Made by a program: the position numbers and the translations under genes. From contig JASJZH010000005.1 in the NCBI GenBank assembly GCA_037178975.1, positions 3,720,001-3,784,000 of the forward strand: DNA of 64,000 nt. The letters run 5' to 3'. The notes beneath the pieces were generated by a model. It saw only the letters and a list, made by a program, of their open reading frames with translations, made no database searches and was not told where the DNA came from. Source of the stretch: Oscheius tipulae. Taxonomy: Eukaryota > Nematoda > Chromadorea > Rhabditida > Rhabditidae. This document shows, piece after piece, positions 11,035-24,295 of this stretch (position 1 is the first letter of the stretch; every line of letters begins with the position of its first letter).

Positions 11035-14000
11035 ATGTCTACCGAAGACCACGCACCGCCGGAACCCGTCATGGAAGTGCCACCGCCTCGAGAGATTCGA
11101 GTACTCGAGTCTGCCGACGATATTCAGGTTTGTTTTTTGGCTGCTTCAACGGCTGGGAAGAGCTAACGAGAGCAGTTCTTATCAGTTAGCAGGAAAAGTC
11201 GTAAAGACGACGACAAGTTGTCAACTATCAATAGGAATTTCCGACCTATCAATCAATTATGCTCAGTTAGCTCGGATTCCTCTTCCACCAAAATTTAAAC
11301 CGGTTGACAATCAGTAGTATTTTCTCTGTCAAAAAGTGAGTAATACGTGTCCGATCCTATTTGGTATGCGACGGACTGGCCGGCCGACCGGCTGTAATAA
11401 TCTGCGAGTGATCCGCACGATGACAATGGCTCTGATTTCAGCACAGACGTGAAGAGGTGTTGGGACATTATGGCCAATTCAAAAGCTACGCCAAAGACAA
11501 GAGGGAGAGGCTCGAGGAGTCACGACAGTACCAGTATTTCAAGCGGTGAGTCATATCGAGAATACCAGAAAAATGGAAAGATTTCAGAGATGCCGACGAG
11601 CTTGAGGTGAGTTGAGACCACTGATCGAACTTTTTTTCTCTAATTCCCAAAAATACCAATGCGTTCAGGTCTGGATTCTGGAGAAGCTCCAAACAGCTCA
11701 AGAGGAATCTTACAAGGATACGACCAACCTACAGGCAAGTTCAACCTCAGTGAAACGAGCATTCTCAATGTGTATCCAATTCTTCAGAGTGTCGTTTTTG
11801 CTAATGTTTTGTTGGCTTTGCTCTCGAATCCACCGATTGGAAATATTGACACACACAGTCGCGCATAGAGGAAGCAGATGATTGATCCTGTCAGCTTTGG
11901 CGCCAAATCATAATCGCTCCCGCTCAAAAAGTTCTGTTAACCAGGCTCCCTCTGCATCCTCTCTGGTAATGTGAAACGCGCGCAGCGACATCGATTCAGC
12001 TAAAGTGCTTCCCATTGCCTTTGTCTCCTCACCAGCTGGGTCCCTTGGGTAGGGGGAAAAACGACCAATTTGTCGTTTGTTGCAAAAAGGAATCCTCTAA
12101 TTGGCGGACGGGATGGAACACCTTGACCCAGATGATAGTCATCACACATAGTTAGCGGATGCGAGATATCCGAAGAACGGGGGGAGAGAGAACGAACTAT
12201 ATTATGGTCAAAAACTCTTGGAAAGGGACATGTTTCAGGCCAAGATCCAGAAGCATGAGGCCTTCGAAGCCGAAGTCCAGGCTCATGCCAAGACCATCAA
12301 CACGCTGGACAAGACCGGAAACGCCATGATCCAACACGGTCACTTCAACAGCCATCTGATCAAACAGCGTCTTGAGCAGTTGCACGAGCTCTGGGATCGT
12401 CTTATCTTCAAGCTGAAAGACAAGGGAATCAAGCTCCAGCAGGCACTGAAACTGCTCCAGTATCTTCGTCAATGTGACGAGATTCTGTACTGGATTAGAG
12501 ACAAGGAGACCTTTGTCGCTGCCAACGACATGGGAATGGATCTGGAACATGTAGAGGTTCTCCAAAGAAAGTTTGAGGACTTCTTGAAGGAACTCGGGAA
12601 CCATCAGTACAGGTAAAAGAGGTTGTTCAAGTAAGCAAAAGAGGTGTTTAGAATCAATGAGATCAACCAAGCTGCAGACAAGTTGGTCGCGGATGGCCAC
12701 TCTGAACACGATCAGATTTACAAGAAGAGAGATGACGTGAATGACGCCTGGCATCGACTAAACAGTCTGGCTGCCACGAGAAAGGAAGGACTCTTCGGAG
12801 CTCATCAGGTCCAGAGATTCAATCGCGACGCAGACGAGACTTTGGCCTGGATCGCTGAGAAGGTTTGTACCTATTTTTGAAGTTTTCGTACTGACCAAAA
12901 TTATTGTTCAGATGACAGAATTGACCGTAAGTTGAGGCTCGTTACAGAGAACCCTAGCATCGTAACCATTAGACTTACCGTCGTCCCAAAAACTCTAGCA
13001 CATTCAAAAATCTTCATTTTCAGGATGCCGCCCTCTCTAGCGACGACTACGGTCGTGATCTGAACAATGTACAGGCTCTCCAAAGGAAGCACGAGGGAAC
13101 TGAACGTGATCTGGCAGCTCTGGAAGGAAAGATGCAGCAGTTGGAGAAGGAGGCTGCTCGACTGAAGGAGACTCATCCCGATCGAGCTGATGCCATCGAT
13201 GACAAGATGATGGAGACCAGAAGACAGTGGGAGGCACTGAAGAGAAAGGCTCAGGCCAGGAAGGAGGGTCTGGATCGCAGCTATCAGCTTCATCGTTTCC
13301 TCGCCGACTACCGCGATCTGTGCAGCTGGATGAATGACATGAAGGCTGTGATCTCTGCCGACGAGCTGGCCAAGGATGTGGCTGGAGCTGAGGCTCTTCT
13401 CGAGAGTCACCAAGAGCACAAGGGAGAGATCGATGCCCGAGAGGACAGCTTCAATCAGACAGCTGTAGCTGGACAAAATCTTCTCGACGTCGGAATTGCC
13501 GAGTCGGACGAGGTTCGTCAAAAACTAGAACATCTGGCCCGAGAGAAGGCTTCCCTTCTCGGACTCTGGGAGGAACGTCGTATTCTGTATGAGCAGTGTA
13601 TGGATCTCCAGCTGTTCTATCGCGATACGGAACAGGCTGAGACCTGGATGAACAAGCAGGAGGCTTTCTTAACCAACGAGGATCTGGGAGACTCTATGGA
13701 TGCTGTCGAGTCGTTGATCAAGAAACACGAAGATTTCGAAAAGTCTCTTGCCGCCCAAGAGGAAAAGATCAATGCTCTGGACGAGTTTGCCACGAAACTG
13801 ATCCAAGGACAGCATTATGCTGCCGATGATGTTGCCAAGAGGCGTCAGGCTCTTTTGGACCGTCGTCGTCGGCTTCTGGACAGAGCTGCTGCCAGAGCTC
13901 GTGCTCTCCATGACAGCTACAAACGTCATACATTCGACCGTGACTACGACGAGCTCGTCAGCTGGATCACCGAGAAGACCAAGACTGCTCGCGATGACAG

Positions 14001-17000
14001 CTACCTCGACCCGACTAACATTCGTGGAAAGCTCCAGAAACATACCAATTTCGAGCAGGAGCTCAAGGCCAACAAAAACAGACTTGATGACATCAATGCT
14101 ACTGGCGAGCAGATTGTTCGCAGTGGTCATTTTGCTGCTGATCACGTGAGTTTTCTGTACTCTTTGGGCACTTTATATTCGGGTAAGAGCAAAACAGCGT
14201 AGTTTTTTAATTAGCAGAACTGATTTTAGAGCTTTACAATTAGAGTTGCTTCTAGAAGCTCTAAGTTTGCAAAATACCTATAGTTCGCCCTATAATTGTT
14301 TTGGCTTTTGGAACACGACTACCGTAGCCCCTGATAACCACTGCTTATCCTACTGTAATATAACTGAAAATTTTTAGATCCGCGACCGCCTTCGTGAGGT
14401 CGAGGCCCTCTGGAACGAACTCATCGATGCCACGAACAAAAAGGGAGCTAAACTGCGCGAGGCCGGCGACGAACAACAATTCAACAGGAACATCGAGGAT
14501 GTCGAGTTGTGGCTGAGCGAACTCGAGGGACAGGTAGACGGTCTAAAAGAACTCTTATGAATCTCGTTTTTAGGTTGCTTCCGAAGATTTTGGAAAAGAC
14601 CTGGTCTCTGTCCAAAACCTGCAGAAGAAGATGGCTCTGCTGGAGAGCGACTACCTGGCCCACAGCGACCGTATTGACTCGATCAAGAACCAGGCCAACA
14701 AGTTCCACGACGACGAGCATTTCAACGCTCCCGTCATCGTCCGCAAACAGGAGGCCTTGAATGGACGCTACACATCTCTTCGTGATCCTCTGGAGAAGAG
14801 AAAGAACAAGCTGGCTGAATCTCTTCAAGGCAACCAGCTCTTCCGCGACATCGAAGACGAGCTGGCCTGGATTCGGGAGAAAGAACAGATCGCTGCCTCG
14901 ACCAACAGAGGACGTGATCTGATCGGGGTCCAAAATCTGATCAAGAAGCACCAGGCTCTGATGGCTGAGGTTGCCAACCATGAGGGGCAGATCGAGGCTG
15001 TGACTCATTCCGCCGAGGACATGATCAAGGACGGACACTTCCTGGCCCCGGAGATTCGTGACAAGCTGGCTCAACTTCGTGATAGCTGGCGTCTGTTGAA
15101 GACCAAGGCCGAAAAGAGACGTGGAGAGCTGGAAGACTCGCTCCAAGCTCATCAATATTTGGCCGATGCGAACGAGGCCGAATCCTGGATGGCTGAGAAA
15201 GAGCCTGTTGTCGGATCCGTTGATTATGGAAAGGACGAGGATTCTGCCGAGGCTCTGCTGAAGAAACATCGTGCTCTCCTGTCCGACCTCGATGCCTTCA
15301 AGGGAACTATCGACGAGCTGAGAAAGCAAGCTGCTCAGTGCAAGTACCAGGAACAGCCAGTTGGTCAACTTGGCCGTGACTGTGTGTTGGCTCTCTACGA
15401 CTATCAGGAGAAGTCACCTCGTGAGGTCTCAATGAAGAAGGGAGACGTTCTGACTCTTCTCAACGCTTCGAACAAGGACTGGTGGAAGGTCGAGGTCAAC
15501 GATCGTCAAGGATTCGTCCCAGCCGCCTACGTGAAGAGAATCGAGCCCGGAGCTGCCCAAGCTGCCAGCCACCAACAGGTGAACTCGATCGGAGGCAAGC
15601 AGAACGACATCGAGGACAAGTACCAGCGTCTGATGATGCTCGGAGAGACCAGAAAGAGGTAAGAGTTTTACTTGAGCATTCTAACTATTCGATTCAGAAA
15701 GCTGGAGGAAGCCTGCAAGGGATACCAACTGCTTCGCGAGGCCAACGACCTGGCTGAATGGATCAAGAGCAGGGTGAGTCATTTAAGTCTTCAGAAGCAG
15801 TGCATCAGTAGGAGAATGAGTTGTACCAAACCCTCTCATATTCTGTTCTATCACTCAAATTCTCTGTTTATAGACTCTCATGGCTGAAGTGAGTAGACAT
15901 CAATTCCTCAGTTTCCAATTGTCGTGGTTGTCCCCAGTTTAGTCCCAAAGCTTTTTCTCGTTTAAAATGTCACTGCATGCACCCGTAGTTGTGCCGACTG
16001 ATCTGTACGTGATCAGACTGTCCTGATCTTCTCTTTTAGGAGGCTGTTGCTGCCCAGCAGGAGATTGGAACCGACCTGGAACAAGTCGAGGTCCTTCAGA
16101 AGAAGTTCGACGACTTTAAGGGAGATCTCAAGGCGAACGAAGTCCGTCTTCAGGAGATGAACCAGATTGGTAAGATTGACTCATCATTGTAACACACAAG
16201 GAGTTTTAGCTACTGCTTTAACCTCCGTCGGACAGACCGAGACCGCTGTCCGTATCCGTCAGCAAATCGAGGATCTCAATGCTCGCTGGCGTGCTCTCGA
16301 GGAACAGACTGAGCAGCGTGAACAGCAGCTCGGATCAGCCCATGAAGTCCAGCGATTCCATCGTGACGTCGACGAGACCCGCGACTGGATTCAGGAGAAG
16401 GATGATGCTCTGGACAGCGAAGATTTTGGACGTGATCTTCGTTCCGTTCAAGCCCTGCAGAGGAAACACGACGGTGTCGAGCGAGATCTGGCTGCTCTGG
16501 GAGACAAGATCAAAAGTCTGGACGAGAAAGCCAACAAGCTCCGTCAGACTCATCCCGAGGCTGCAGAGCAGATCTACGACCTGCAGAGGGAGCTCAATGA
16601 CCAATGGAACCGACTCACTGCCAAGGCCAACAACAGAAAGGAGAAGCTGCTCGACTCTTACGACTACCAGCGTTTCCTCTCTGACTACCGTGACCTGCAG
16701 CAATGGATTTCGGCCATGAATCAGCTGGTCAGCAGTCAGGAACTCGCCAATGATGTAACAGGAGCTGAAGCTCTTCTCGAACGTCATCAGGTAACCTTTT
16801 TTGTATGAGGCAAAATCAAAAATTTTAGGAATACCGTACTGAGATCGACTCCCGTTCTGCTACATTCGTTGCCTTCGACCAATTCGGAAATCAGCTTCTC
16901 GGAAGTCGTCACTATGCCAGCGATGACATTGCCAAGCGAATGGACGATGTCAACTCGGCCCGCAAGGCTCTCGAAGATGCCTGGGTTGCCAGAAGACAAG

Positions 17001-20000
17001 TTCTTGACCAGTGCCTGGAGCTACAACTCTTCTACCGCGACTGCGAACAGGTAACTGAGCCTTTGAACTCTGTAAGTACGTTAAATTTCAGGCTGACACC
17101 TGGATGTCTGCCCGTGAGGCTTTCTTGGCTCAAGAGGATCCTACCGGAGACAATGTTGAGTCGTTGATCAAGAAGCACGAGGACTTTGATAAGGCCATTA
17201 ACAGTCAGCAGGAGAAGATTGCCGGACTTCAGGCCTTCGCCAACCAGTTGATCAAGAGCAATCACTACGACAAGGACGCTGTTGCCAAGAAGAGAGACTC
17301 GATCTTGGACAGATGGGAGAGACTGAAGAGTGCTCTCATTGAAAAGAGATCCAAGCTCGGAGAGAGTCAGACCCTTCAACAGTTCTCTCGCGATGCTGAT
17401 GAGATTGAGAACTGGATCGCCGAGAAGTTCCAAATCGCCCAGGAAGAGAACTACCGTGATCCGACCAACATCCAGCAGAAGCATCAGAAGCAGCAGGCCT
17501 TCGAGGCTGAACTCAATGCCAATGCTGACCGTATCGCCACTATCATCACAGCTGGACAGAATCTGATAGACAGTGCCAAGTGTGCCGGAGGAGAACAGGC
17601 TGTCAGCTCGAGACTAAAGGCTCTCAATGACCAATGGGAATTGCTGGTCAAGACAACATCCGAGAAGAGCTACCGTCTGAAGGAGGCCAACAAGCAGAAG
17701 AGTTTCATGGCCGCCGTCAAGGATCTCGAGTTCTGGCTGGGAGAGGTTGAAATTCTGCTCCAGTCCGAAGACTTTGGAAAGGACTTGGCATCGATTGAGA
17801 ATCTGCTGAAGAAACATCAGCTTCTGGAGGCTGATATCCTCGCCCATCAGGAACGTGTCAGTGACATGAGTCGTCAGGCTGATGAACTGCTCGAGCGGGA
17901 CCAGTATGCTGGCCAGCAGATTTCTGACCGTAAGGATGCCATCAATCAGCGCTACCAGAGAGTCAAGGATCTGACCAAGGAAAGAAGAGACAAGTTGAAC
18001 AAGGCCCTCAACGTGCACCAGTTCTTCCGGGACATTGATGACGAGGAGAGCTGGATAAAGGAGAAGAAGCTTCTGGTCTCTTCTGACGACTACGGACGTG
18101 ATCTTCCTGGCGTCCAGAACCTCCGTCGCAAGCATCGCCGTCTCGATACCGAACTTGCGACTCACGAGCCTCAAGTCAGTCTGGTTCGTACTCGTGGAGA
18201 GGAACTCCTTCAAACTGCAGTCGATGCCGGAATCAGTCAGGACGAGATCCAGCAGAGAATGCACGAGTTGGAGAGAAGCTGGGGACAGATTCGTGATCTC
18301 ACCGGAACCCGCCATCAGAAGTTGAACGAGAGCGAAGACTTCCAAGACTTCCTCGGAAAGGTCGAGGAGGAAGAGGCCTGGATGAATGAGAAGCAGCAGA
18401 TTCTTAGTGAGTTCTTCTTTGTTTTCTGTGCACAAGATAGATTCAGGCTCTGACAATTTTGGAGACAACATGGCCGCAGTCCAGGGTCTACTGAAGAAGC
18501 ACGAGACCTTCGAGACCGATTTCCGTGCTCACCAGCAGCGTGTTGCTGATCTTGTTCGCAATGGACAACAGGTATCTGTTCTCATGAGTATCCCTCACTA
18601 AGAACTTTCAGCTGATTGACAACGGAAACCATCACGCGCCGCACATCAAGGCTCGTTGTGACCAGCTGGGGAACCGTCTGAAAGACATCCAGGAGCTGGC
18701 AATCCGTCGTCTGGCCAGACTGAAGGACAATAGTGCCTATCTCCAGTTCATGTGGAAGTGTGACGTCGTTGAGAGCTGGATTGGTCAGTTTCTTCACTCT
18801 GCCACTTGAAACAATAACAATTTCAGCTGAGAAGGAGGCCCAAGTGCGCTCGGATGACTTCGGTCGCGATCTGTCCTCGGTGCAGATCCTTCTGACCAAG
18901 CAGGAGGCCTTCGACGCCGGTCTGAATGCTTTCGAACATGAGGGAATCCAGCGCATCACTGAGCTGAAAGACCAGCTAGTTCACAGTCAACATGCCCAGT
19001 CACCGGCCATCCAGAAGAGACACTCGAATGTGATCACTCGCTGGCAACAACTTCTGGCCAATTCGGAAGGTCGTCGTCAGAAACTGCTCAAGATGCAGGA
19101 ACAGTACAAGCAGATCGAGGAACTGTATTTGGCCTTTGCCAAGAAGGCTTCCACTTTCAACTCGTGGTTCGAGAATGCTGAGGAGGATCTAACCGATCCG
19201 GTTCGATGCAACTCTCTCGAGGAGATTCGTGCTCTTCGCGAAGCTCACGCTGAATTCCAACGATCGCTCGTCTCGGCCGAGGAAGACTTCAAACATCTTC
19301 AGGCCCTCGATCGACAGATCAAGTCCTTCCACGTCGGAGCCAATCCCTACACCTGGTTCACAATGGACGCTCTAGAAGATACCTGGAGAAATTTGCAGAA
19401 GATTATCAAGGAACGAGAACTCGAGCTCCAGAAGGAACATGCCCGACAGGAGGAGAACGACAAGTTGAGACGAGACTTTGCTAAGTTGGCCAACGCCTTC
19501 CATCAATGGCTGACCCAGACCCGAACCGAGATGATGGAAGCGGGTGGATCCCTCGAAGAGCAGCTGGAATCCCTAAAACGGAAGGCGGCGGATATTCGAC
19601 AGAACAAGGCCCAGTTGAGGAGAATCGAAGACCAGGGAGCCATGTTGGAGAGGAATCTCATTCTCGACAATAGGTAAGTGGAGAGAGGGAACAGTTTGAG
19701 TCTGAATCTTTCAGGTATACGGAACATTCCACTGTTGGTCTCGCCCAAGCTTGGGATCAACTGGACCAACTGGCTATGAGAATGCAACACAACCTCGAAC
19801 AGCAGATCCAGGCCCGCAACCAGTCCGGAGTAACAGAGGAGGCACTCAGAGAATTCTCCATGATGTTCAAGCACTTTGACAAGGTATGTACTCTTTAGAA
19901 TTGTAGCTAAAGAAACCTTTTCAGGAGAAGACCGGTCGTCTTGATCACCAGCAGTTCAAGAGCTGTCTGCGTGCCCTCGGTTACGACTTGCCTATGGTTG

Positions 20001-20419
20001 ATGAGGGTCAACCCGAGCCTGAATTCCAGAGAATCTTGGACATTGTGGATCCGAACAGAGACGGCTATGTGACTCTTCAAGAGTATATGGCCTTTATGAT
20101 CAGCAAGGAAACAGAGAACATCCAGTCCTCGGAGGAAATCGAAATGGCCTTCCGAGCTCGTAAGTTCATTTCCAGATTTGTAGCTATGTCCAATGTTTTC
20201 AGTATCCAAAGAATTCCGTCCCTACGTCACAGCTGAGGAGCTCTACGCTGTAAGCAACTGTTCTCTTCGAATTAAACAAGACATTTTCAGAATCTCACAA
20301 CGGAACAGGCAGAGTACTGTATCAAGAAGATGAAGCCATACATCGAGTCCGTATCGGGTCGATCCATCCAGGGCGGTCTCGACTACGAGCAGTTTGTCCA
20401 CGCTCTCTTCCAGTCCTAA
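11035..20419 (+). CDS. SPTAN1: spectrin alpha chain, non-erythroid
   Basis: This is the submembrane actin-crosslinking scaffold that pairs head-to-tail with beta-spectrin. The whole chain is present. The N-terminal partial repeat (from ATG 11035) is followed by about twenty 106-residue triple-helical repeats with typical motifs ([15 protein letters not shown]). The SH3 domain ([26 protein letters not shown], about 15385-15545) is inserted as in all alpha-spectrins. The C-terminus has calmodulin-like EF hands ([26 protein letters not shown], about 19925-20095) and ends at TAA 20417-20419. Introns are mostly under 60 nt. Exceptions are 11735-12238 (504 nt, GC donor) and one of about 230 nt near 14145-14377. 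Two 15-nt microexons appear between repeat-coding exons. Close similarity to animal alpha-II spectrin leaves little doubt. Confidence 0.97.
11735..12238 (+). other. GC-AG intron of alpha-spectrin
   Basis: The conserved protein context (TNLQ then [12 protein letters not shown]) fixes the splice junction between CTACAG and GCCAAG. The only donor that preserves it begins GCAAGT, so this 504-nt intron has a GC donor and a TTTCAG acceptor. It is the longest intron in the gene. Confidence 0.7.
11896..11907. promoter_or_regulatory. palindromic E2F/DP-type site TTTGGCGCCAAA
   Basis: A perfect 12-bp palindrome containing the E2F consensus (TTTSGCGC) on both strands, inside the large first-half intron of alpha-spectrin. 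Function is not shown by sequence alone. Confidence 0.35.
12912..12926 (+). other. candidate 15-nt microexon in alpha-spectrin
   Basis: ATGACAGAATTGACC is bounded by ATTGTTCAG upstream and GTAAGT downstream, splitting what would otherwise be one intron (12863-13023). It is in phase 0 and would add MTELT just before [13 protein letters not shown]. The repeat has canonical length without it, so it is probably optional or alternative. Confidence 0.5.
15874..15888 (+). other. second candidate 15-nt microexon in alpha-spectrin
   Basis: ACTCTCATGGCTGAA is bounded by TGTTTATAG and GTGAGT, within the interval 15774-16039. It is in phase 0 and would add TLMAE between WIKSR and [15 protein letters not shown], the position in the spectrin repeat equivalent to that of the first microexon. 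Skipping it restores the canonical repeat length. Confidence 0.5.
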
Positions 20420-20743
20420 ACAAACCATCTTTCACTCCCTTCTCCATTTCTTGTCTTCTTTTTGACTTGTATTCGTATCGGCAACGAATACTTGTCGAGG
20501 AGAGATGTGTCAACGGAGAGGAGAGCCCTCTCTGCCCATTCCACTCGAGTCTCCTTCGTGTATGGGTCTCGGTCTCGGCCTACCCTTTCCTCCCATTAAT
20601 TTTCACACAAATATTGCTTTACCCGCAGCAAATGTAGTCCAACCAACCTTCAAAGGTAGCTTCTCTTGTGTCTTACATCTATTTATTCAATTACTCCCTC
20701 TTGGCATCTGTTTAGGCAGCGTGAAATTTTGTATAGTCTATCT

Positions 20744-20749
20744 AATAAA
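20744..20749 (+). terminator. poly(A) signal of alpha-spectrin
   Basis: AATAAA about 325 nt after the spectrin stop codon. The region 20420-21001 otherwise holds no gene and ends in the acceptor before NDC1. Confidence 0.55.
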
Positions 20750-21001
20750 GCTTCTTTGATATACTATTTGTTGTGTTTGGGAGAAAAAGAATAGGGAGGA
20801 AAGTTCTGTCTATTTGGGAAGAATCGGTGCACAATGAAAGAGCAAGCAAGGAGAAGGTAGAAAGAAACAGAGTTTAAATATCCGCGCAAAAAACAGTTGA
20901 ATAGGCCAGTTCAAAAAACGTTTGAATTTGTGCCCCATTGTGTTCTGTGGTTTCCTTGTCATTTTGTACTTTTTCCCTCTAAATCTGCATCTCGTTTGCA
21001 G

Positions 21002-23784
21002 ATGATCGACTCCGACGAGCAGCTGGACGATCAAGTTGTTGCCTCTTTCAGGCGGAAGGTAACTCTTTGCGCAAATTTCTAAAAACCCATCCGATTTAAG
21101 ATGGCTCATCGAGTTCATCAAGCCTCAATCTATTGCACCTCATTACTGTCGCTCATCACAATCGGAACCCTCTTTCTAGCCCACTTCTCGTTGTTTTCGC
21201 CCTTCTCCCTGATCTGTGAGGATCCTGTTCCTCTCCCTTCACGATAACTAATTTTTAGGCATAGCTTACCCATTTCTACATCCTTTCCTTTTGACTTTTG
21301 TCATCCTATGCATCTTCACGGCAAATTTTGGTCAAACTCGTATTATTGCTGCTCTTTATCAGAAAAGTTAGTATTGAAGCTCATCTTAGAATACCTTGTG
21401 TTTTCAGTAAATCTTCAGCCATCCTGCGACCAAACAGTTCTCGGACACGATGTAGGAGAATTCCGGCTGAAATTGGCGAGCAGTCTGCTGATTTCACTGA
21501 TAAACGGAGCAATTAGCTGTCTGTTATGGAATTGCTTCGTCTCTGAAAGAGGCATTGACTGGTAAGGATTTTTTTTTAAATTTTATGGACAATTTCACCA
21601 GGGCAATGTCCAACTCACTGGCTGTCGGATCACTGGCTACAGCGGTCTACATTATTTTTGTGCAGACTAATTACTCTCTTGTTCTGACCGAATCTACAGT
21701 TTGGGTTAGATTTTGGAGGTACTTTAAGCTCAATATTCATTTTTAGACTCCGCTACATCTCTCCTTCCGAATGCTCCGTCTGGAAAATGTTCGCTCGTAT
21801 GTCTTCGACGAAGAGTTCCGCGACATTTGTCACGTGGCCAGTCAGGGATCACTACTGATCCAATTTGCACAAAACGTGTTGATCTGGACGCTTGGTAAGC
21901 TGTATCTTTTCTCATCGATAGCCGTACGATTCAGGTAGCTCGTCGATTTCTCCTCCATTCGCTGCCGGCGTCGATGCTCAGACTCGTTTCTTCTTGTTTA
22001 ATTTCAGCCAAATTCTCTGTGGAATCTATATGCACAAGATAATCAAGCACTTTATGCTGGAGCCAATCTCCTTCTTCTTCCCCGAAAAGTACGAAATTGT
22101 CAATCCTACCCTCGAGCAGAAGTCGAATATGCGAGAAGTTTTGCATACCGCTGATCCATTTCTCAAAGTAGGCTGTTATCTGTCCGAAAAACCGAAGTTG
22201 TTCCAGATGTTCGCCTTTTACGATCTGCTGAGAATGCAGAAGAAGGAGTTCCAGCACAAACGAGCAGCCGCCTTTGATCTGTCTATTCCAGGTAAGTTTG
22301 TTGGTAGAATCTGTTGAATAAGGTGTTTTGGGCAATAATCCACTGAATTGGAATGCTGTCCGAAGCGCCTGTCTTGGCCAGATCACCTTTATCAGCTCCG
22401 AGATCGAACAGGCTCGTCAACGACTAGGAGTGGCTCAGTTCGCCGGGGTGGACAGTGATGAAGAAGATGTGATAAATCAGTCAATGCTGATGAAGCATCC
22501 TGCCCAGAGAATACAGAGTGAGCTCTGCTTCCTGACTCTCAGAGAATGATTGTTTTAGCATACACGCAGTCCGTTCGACGCCGTCAACACGCCACTCTCC
22601 GTCGTCGAACCGCTCCATTGACGAGTAAAAGCTCCAACATCCCGAAGACAGTCTTCTCTCCTTATGCCTCCAAAACTTTATTGTTTTCCGTTGAAGGTAC
22701 CTTGTTATCTCATTGCTGCTAGCGATGTTTTGTCAGGTATCATTGGGCTGTTGGTCTGTTCGCTAAAAGAAGATCGCTATGGAGTTACTCAAAAAGACAA
22801 TCCAGTCATTTTGCGGACAATCTTGCAGCTGGCTGCAACTATTGACAAGTACAGACGTGAGAAGAAGGTAAAATTTCTGGCCTGACTTCTTAAATGTCTA
22901 TCTTTCGTCCCTGTACTTGTTAGCCTGCCCGTTTCTTGTTATGTACCTGTCATTCATTGGTTCATCTAACGTATGTCGAGCAATTCTGTAATCGAACATG
23001 TCTGCTCCCATCCAATAGTCTTCTCAGTCCACCAATATTTAACTCGATCCCAGTGTTCCAGATTTTTGCCTCAATCCTTGTGGGTTTGTCCCGTTTGGCT
23101 CCTTGTGAACACTCCTGAAATAGCGCCAACTTGTTGGCCTCTCATCCAAAACTGACTTTATCGAGACTACTGAAGTTCACAACCACAAATCTCATGTTGC
23201 ACAGTCCCTCCAAATTGCCTGCCTGCTCAGCTAGTGACCAATTCGATCGATACATCCTATATTTTTCCCGAACTCTTACGTGTTAATCTCCCGTCAATGA
23301 ACAAATGTTCAATACAATACCAATTTTCATCAAATGATTGCTTACTGCTCTGTACTTTAGCTCATGACGCTATTTTTGTTCGTAGGTATCTCCTGTCATT
23401 GTGCCAACTCGCTCACTTGCTTCTTTTGTAAACTTGTACTATTTTTATAACTGCTTTCGAACGGCTGGAATGACGGCAATGTTACAGGCTTTCTATCCAA
23501 ACCTGACTTGGTCCTATTCACCGTCACGAACAACATGTACCATTAATAACGCCCCATTTTTTCAGGCCGTATCCTGTGACGACGGAATTGAAGATATTTG
23601 GATCTGTGAAATCGAGAACGTCATCAATCGCTCTCTGAATCTTTATCACGCCTCGTTCAAGGATTACACAGGGTAAGTCTCTTTGTTCTACCCACAACAA
23701 AATTGTTTCAGTGCTCTTAAGCTTTCTCCAGAAGAGCATCGAACCTACACTCAGATTGTCGTGCCGAAGATCTACAGCGATTGA
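21002..23784 (+). CDS. NDC1: nucleoporin NDC1 (TMEM48)
   Basis: NDC1 is the transmembrane nucleoporin that anchors nuclear pore complexes in the pore membrane. The first exon (21002-21058, starting MIDSDEQLDDQVV) begins directly after TTTGCAG. Several hydrophobic segments follow over 21100-21910 (for example IAYPFLHPFLLTFVILCIFT), giving the N-terminal six-helix region. The C-terminal half carries the family signatures LFQMFAFYDLLRMQ, NPLNWNAVRSACLGQI, IIGLLVCSLKEDRYGVTQ and NRSLNLYHASF, collinear with animal NDC1. A disordered linker rich in S/T/P lies between. There are about twelve exons. The intron from about 22869 to 23574 (706 nt) is long for this genome and shows nothing recognisable. 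The stop is TGA 23782-23784. Confidence 0.85.
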
Positions 23785-24295
23785 ATTCATTCTGACGCTC
23801 CATTTCTAAAGTTGTACCGTTATTTTGATAAACATTTCGATCTCAAATAGCTCGTCAGAGCTATTATCTTTATATTTGGAGTATTTGTTGGTCTTACTGG
23901 ATAAGAAAGCTTTGCGACTGAATGGTTCGTCGACGCGATCAGTCCACTAGGCAACGAACCCTTCCGATATTCGTAGGCACGAGTTTTCGGGCAATCTTAA
24001 ATGCCCACCAGACGCAGGCGGAATATGAGCTACATCGATAAGGAAAGGTGGAAGAGCTCTTTTCCGATCTTTTAGAGCTATATTGATCGTCTAACATCAG
24101 AAGCATGGCTTGGAACTTCTTCAACTATTCTTCCATTCGTCTCCTACCCCCAATTAAAACGAAGCTACTCCTAAACCGATAAAACCTTTTATTATTAAAA
24201 TTCAAACCGGGCCGGAAAACTAATTTTTACAATAGAATAGGCGAATCCAAAAGGGGATGGAGATAACGGAGTTACCAGACATGGGAAAATCAATC
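23785..24295. other. convergent intergenic region, no gene seen
   Basis: A 3'-to-3' interval between NDC1 (+) and the coiled-coil gene (-). Short open frames on both strands have no splice or family support. Confidence 0.5.

Noticed and set aside
11896-11907. Autoregulatory link between the DP gene and the E2F site in spectrin
   Set aside because: A single motif 8 kb from the DP gene gives no evidence of a functional connection; kept only as a site.
12197-19874. Long minus-strand ORFs across alpha-spectrin (up to 295 codons)
   Set aside because: They are antisense shadows of the spectrin coding sequence, produced by its codon bias (few CTA/TTA/TCA triplets in that frame).
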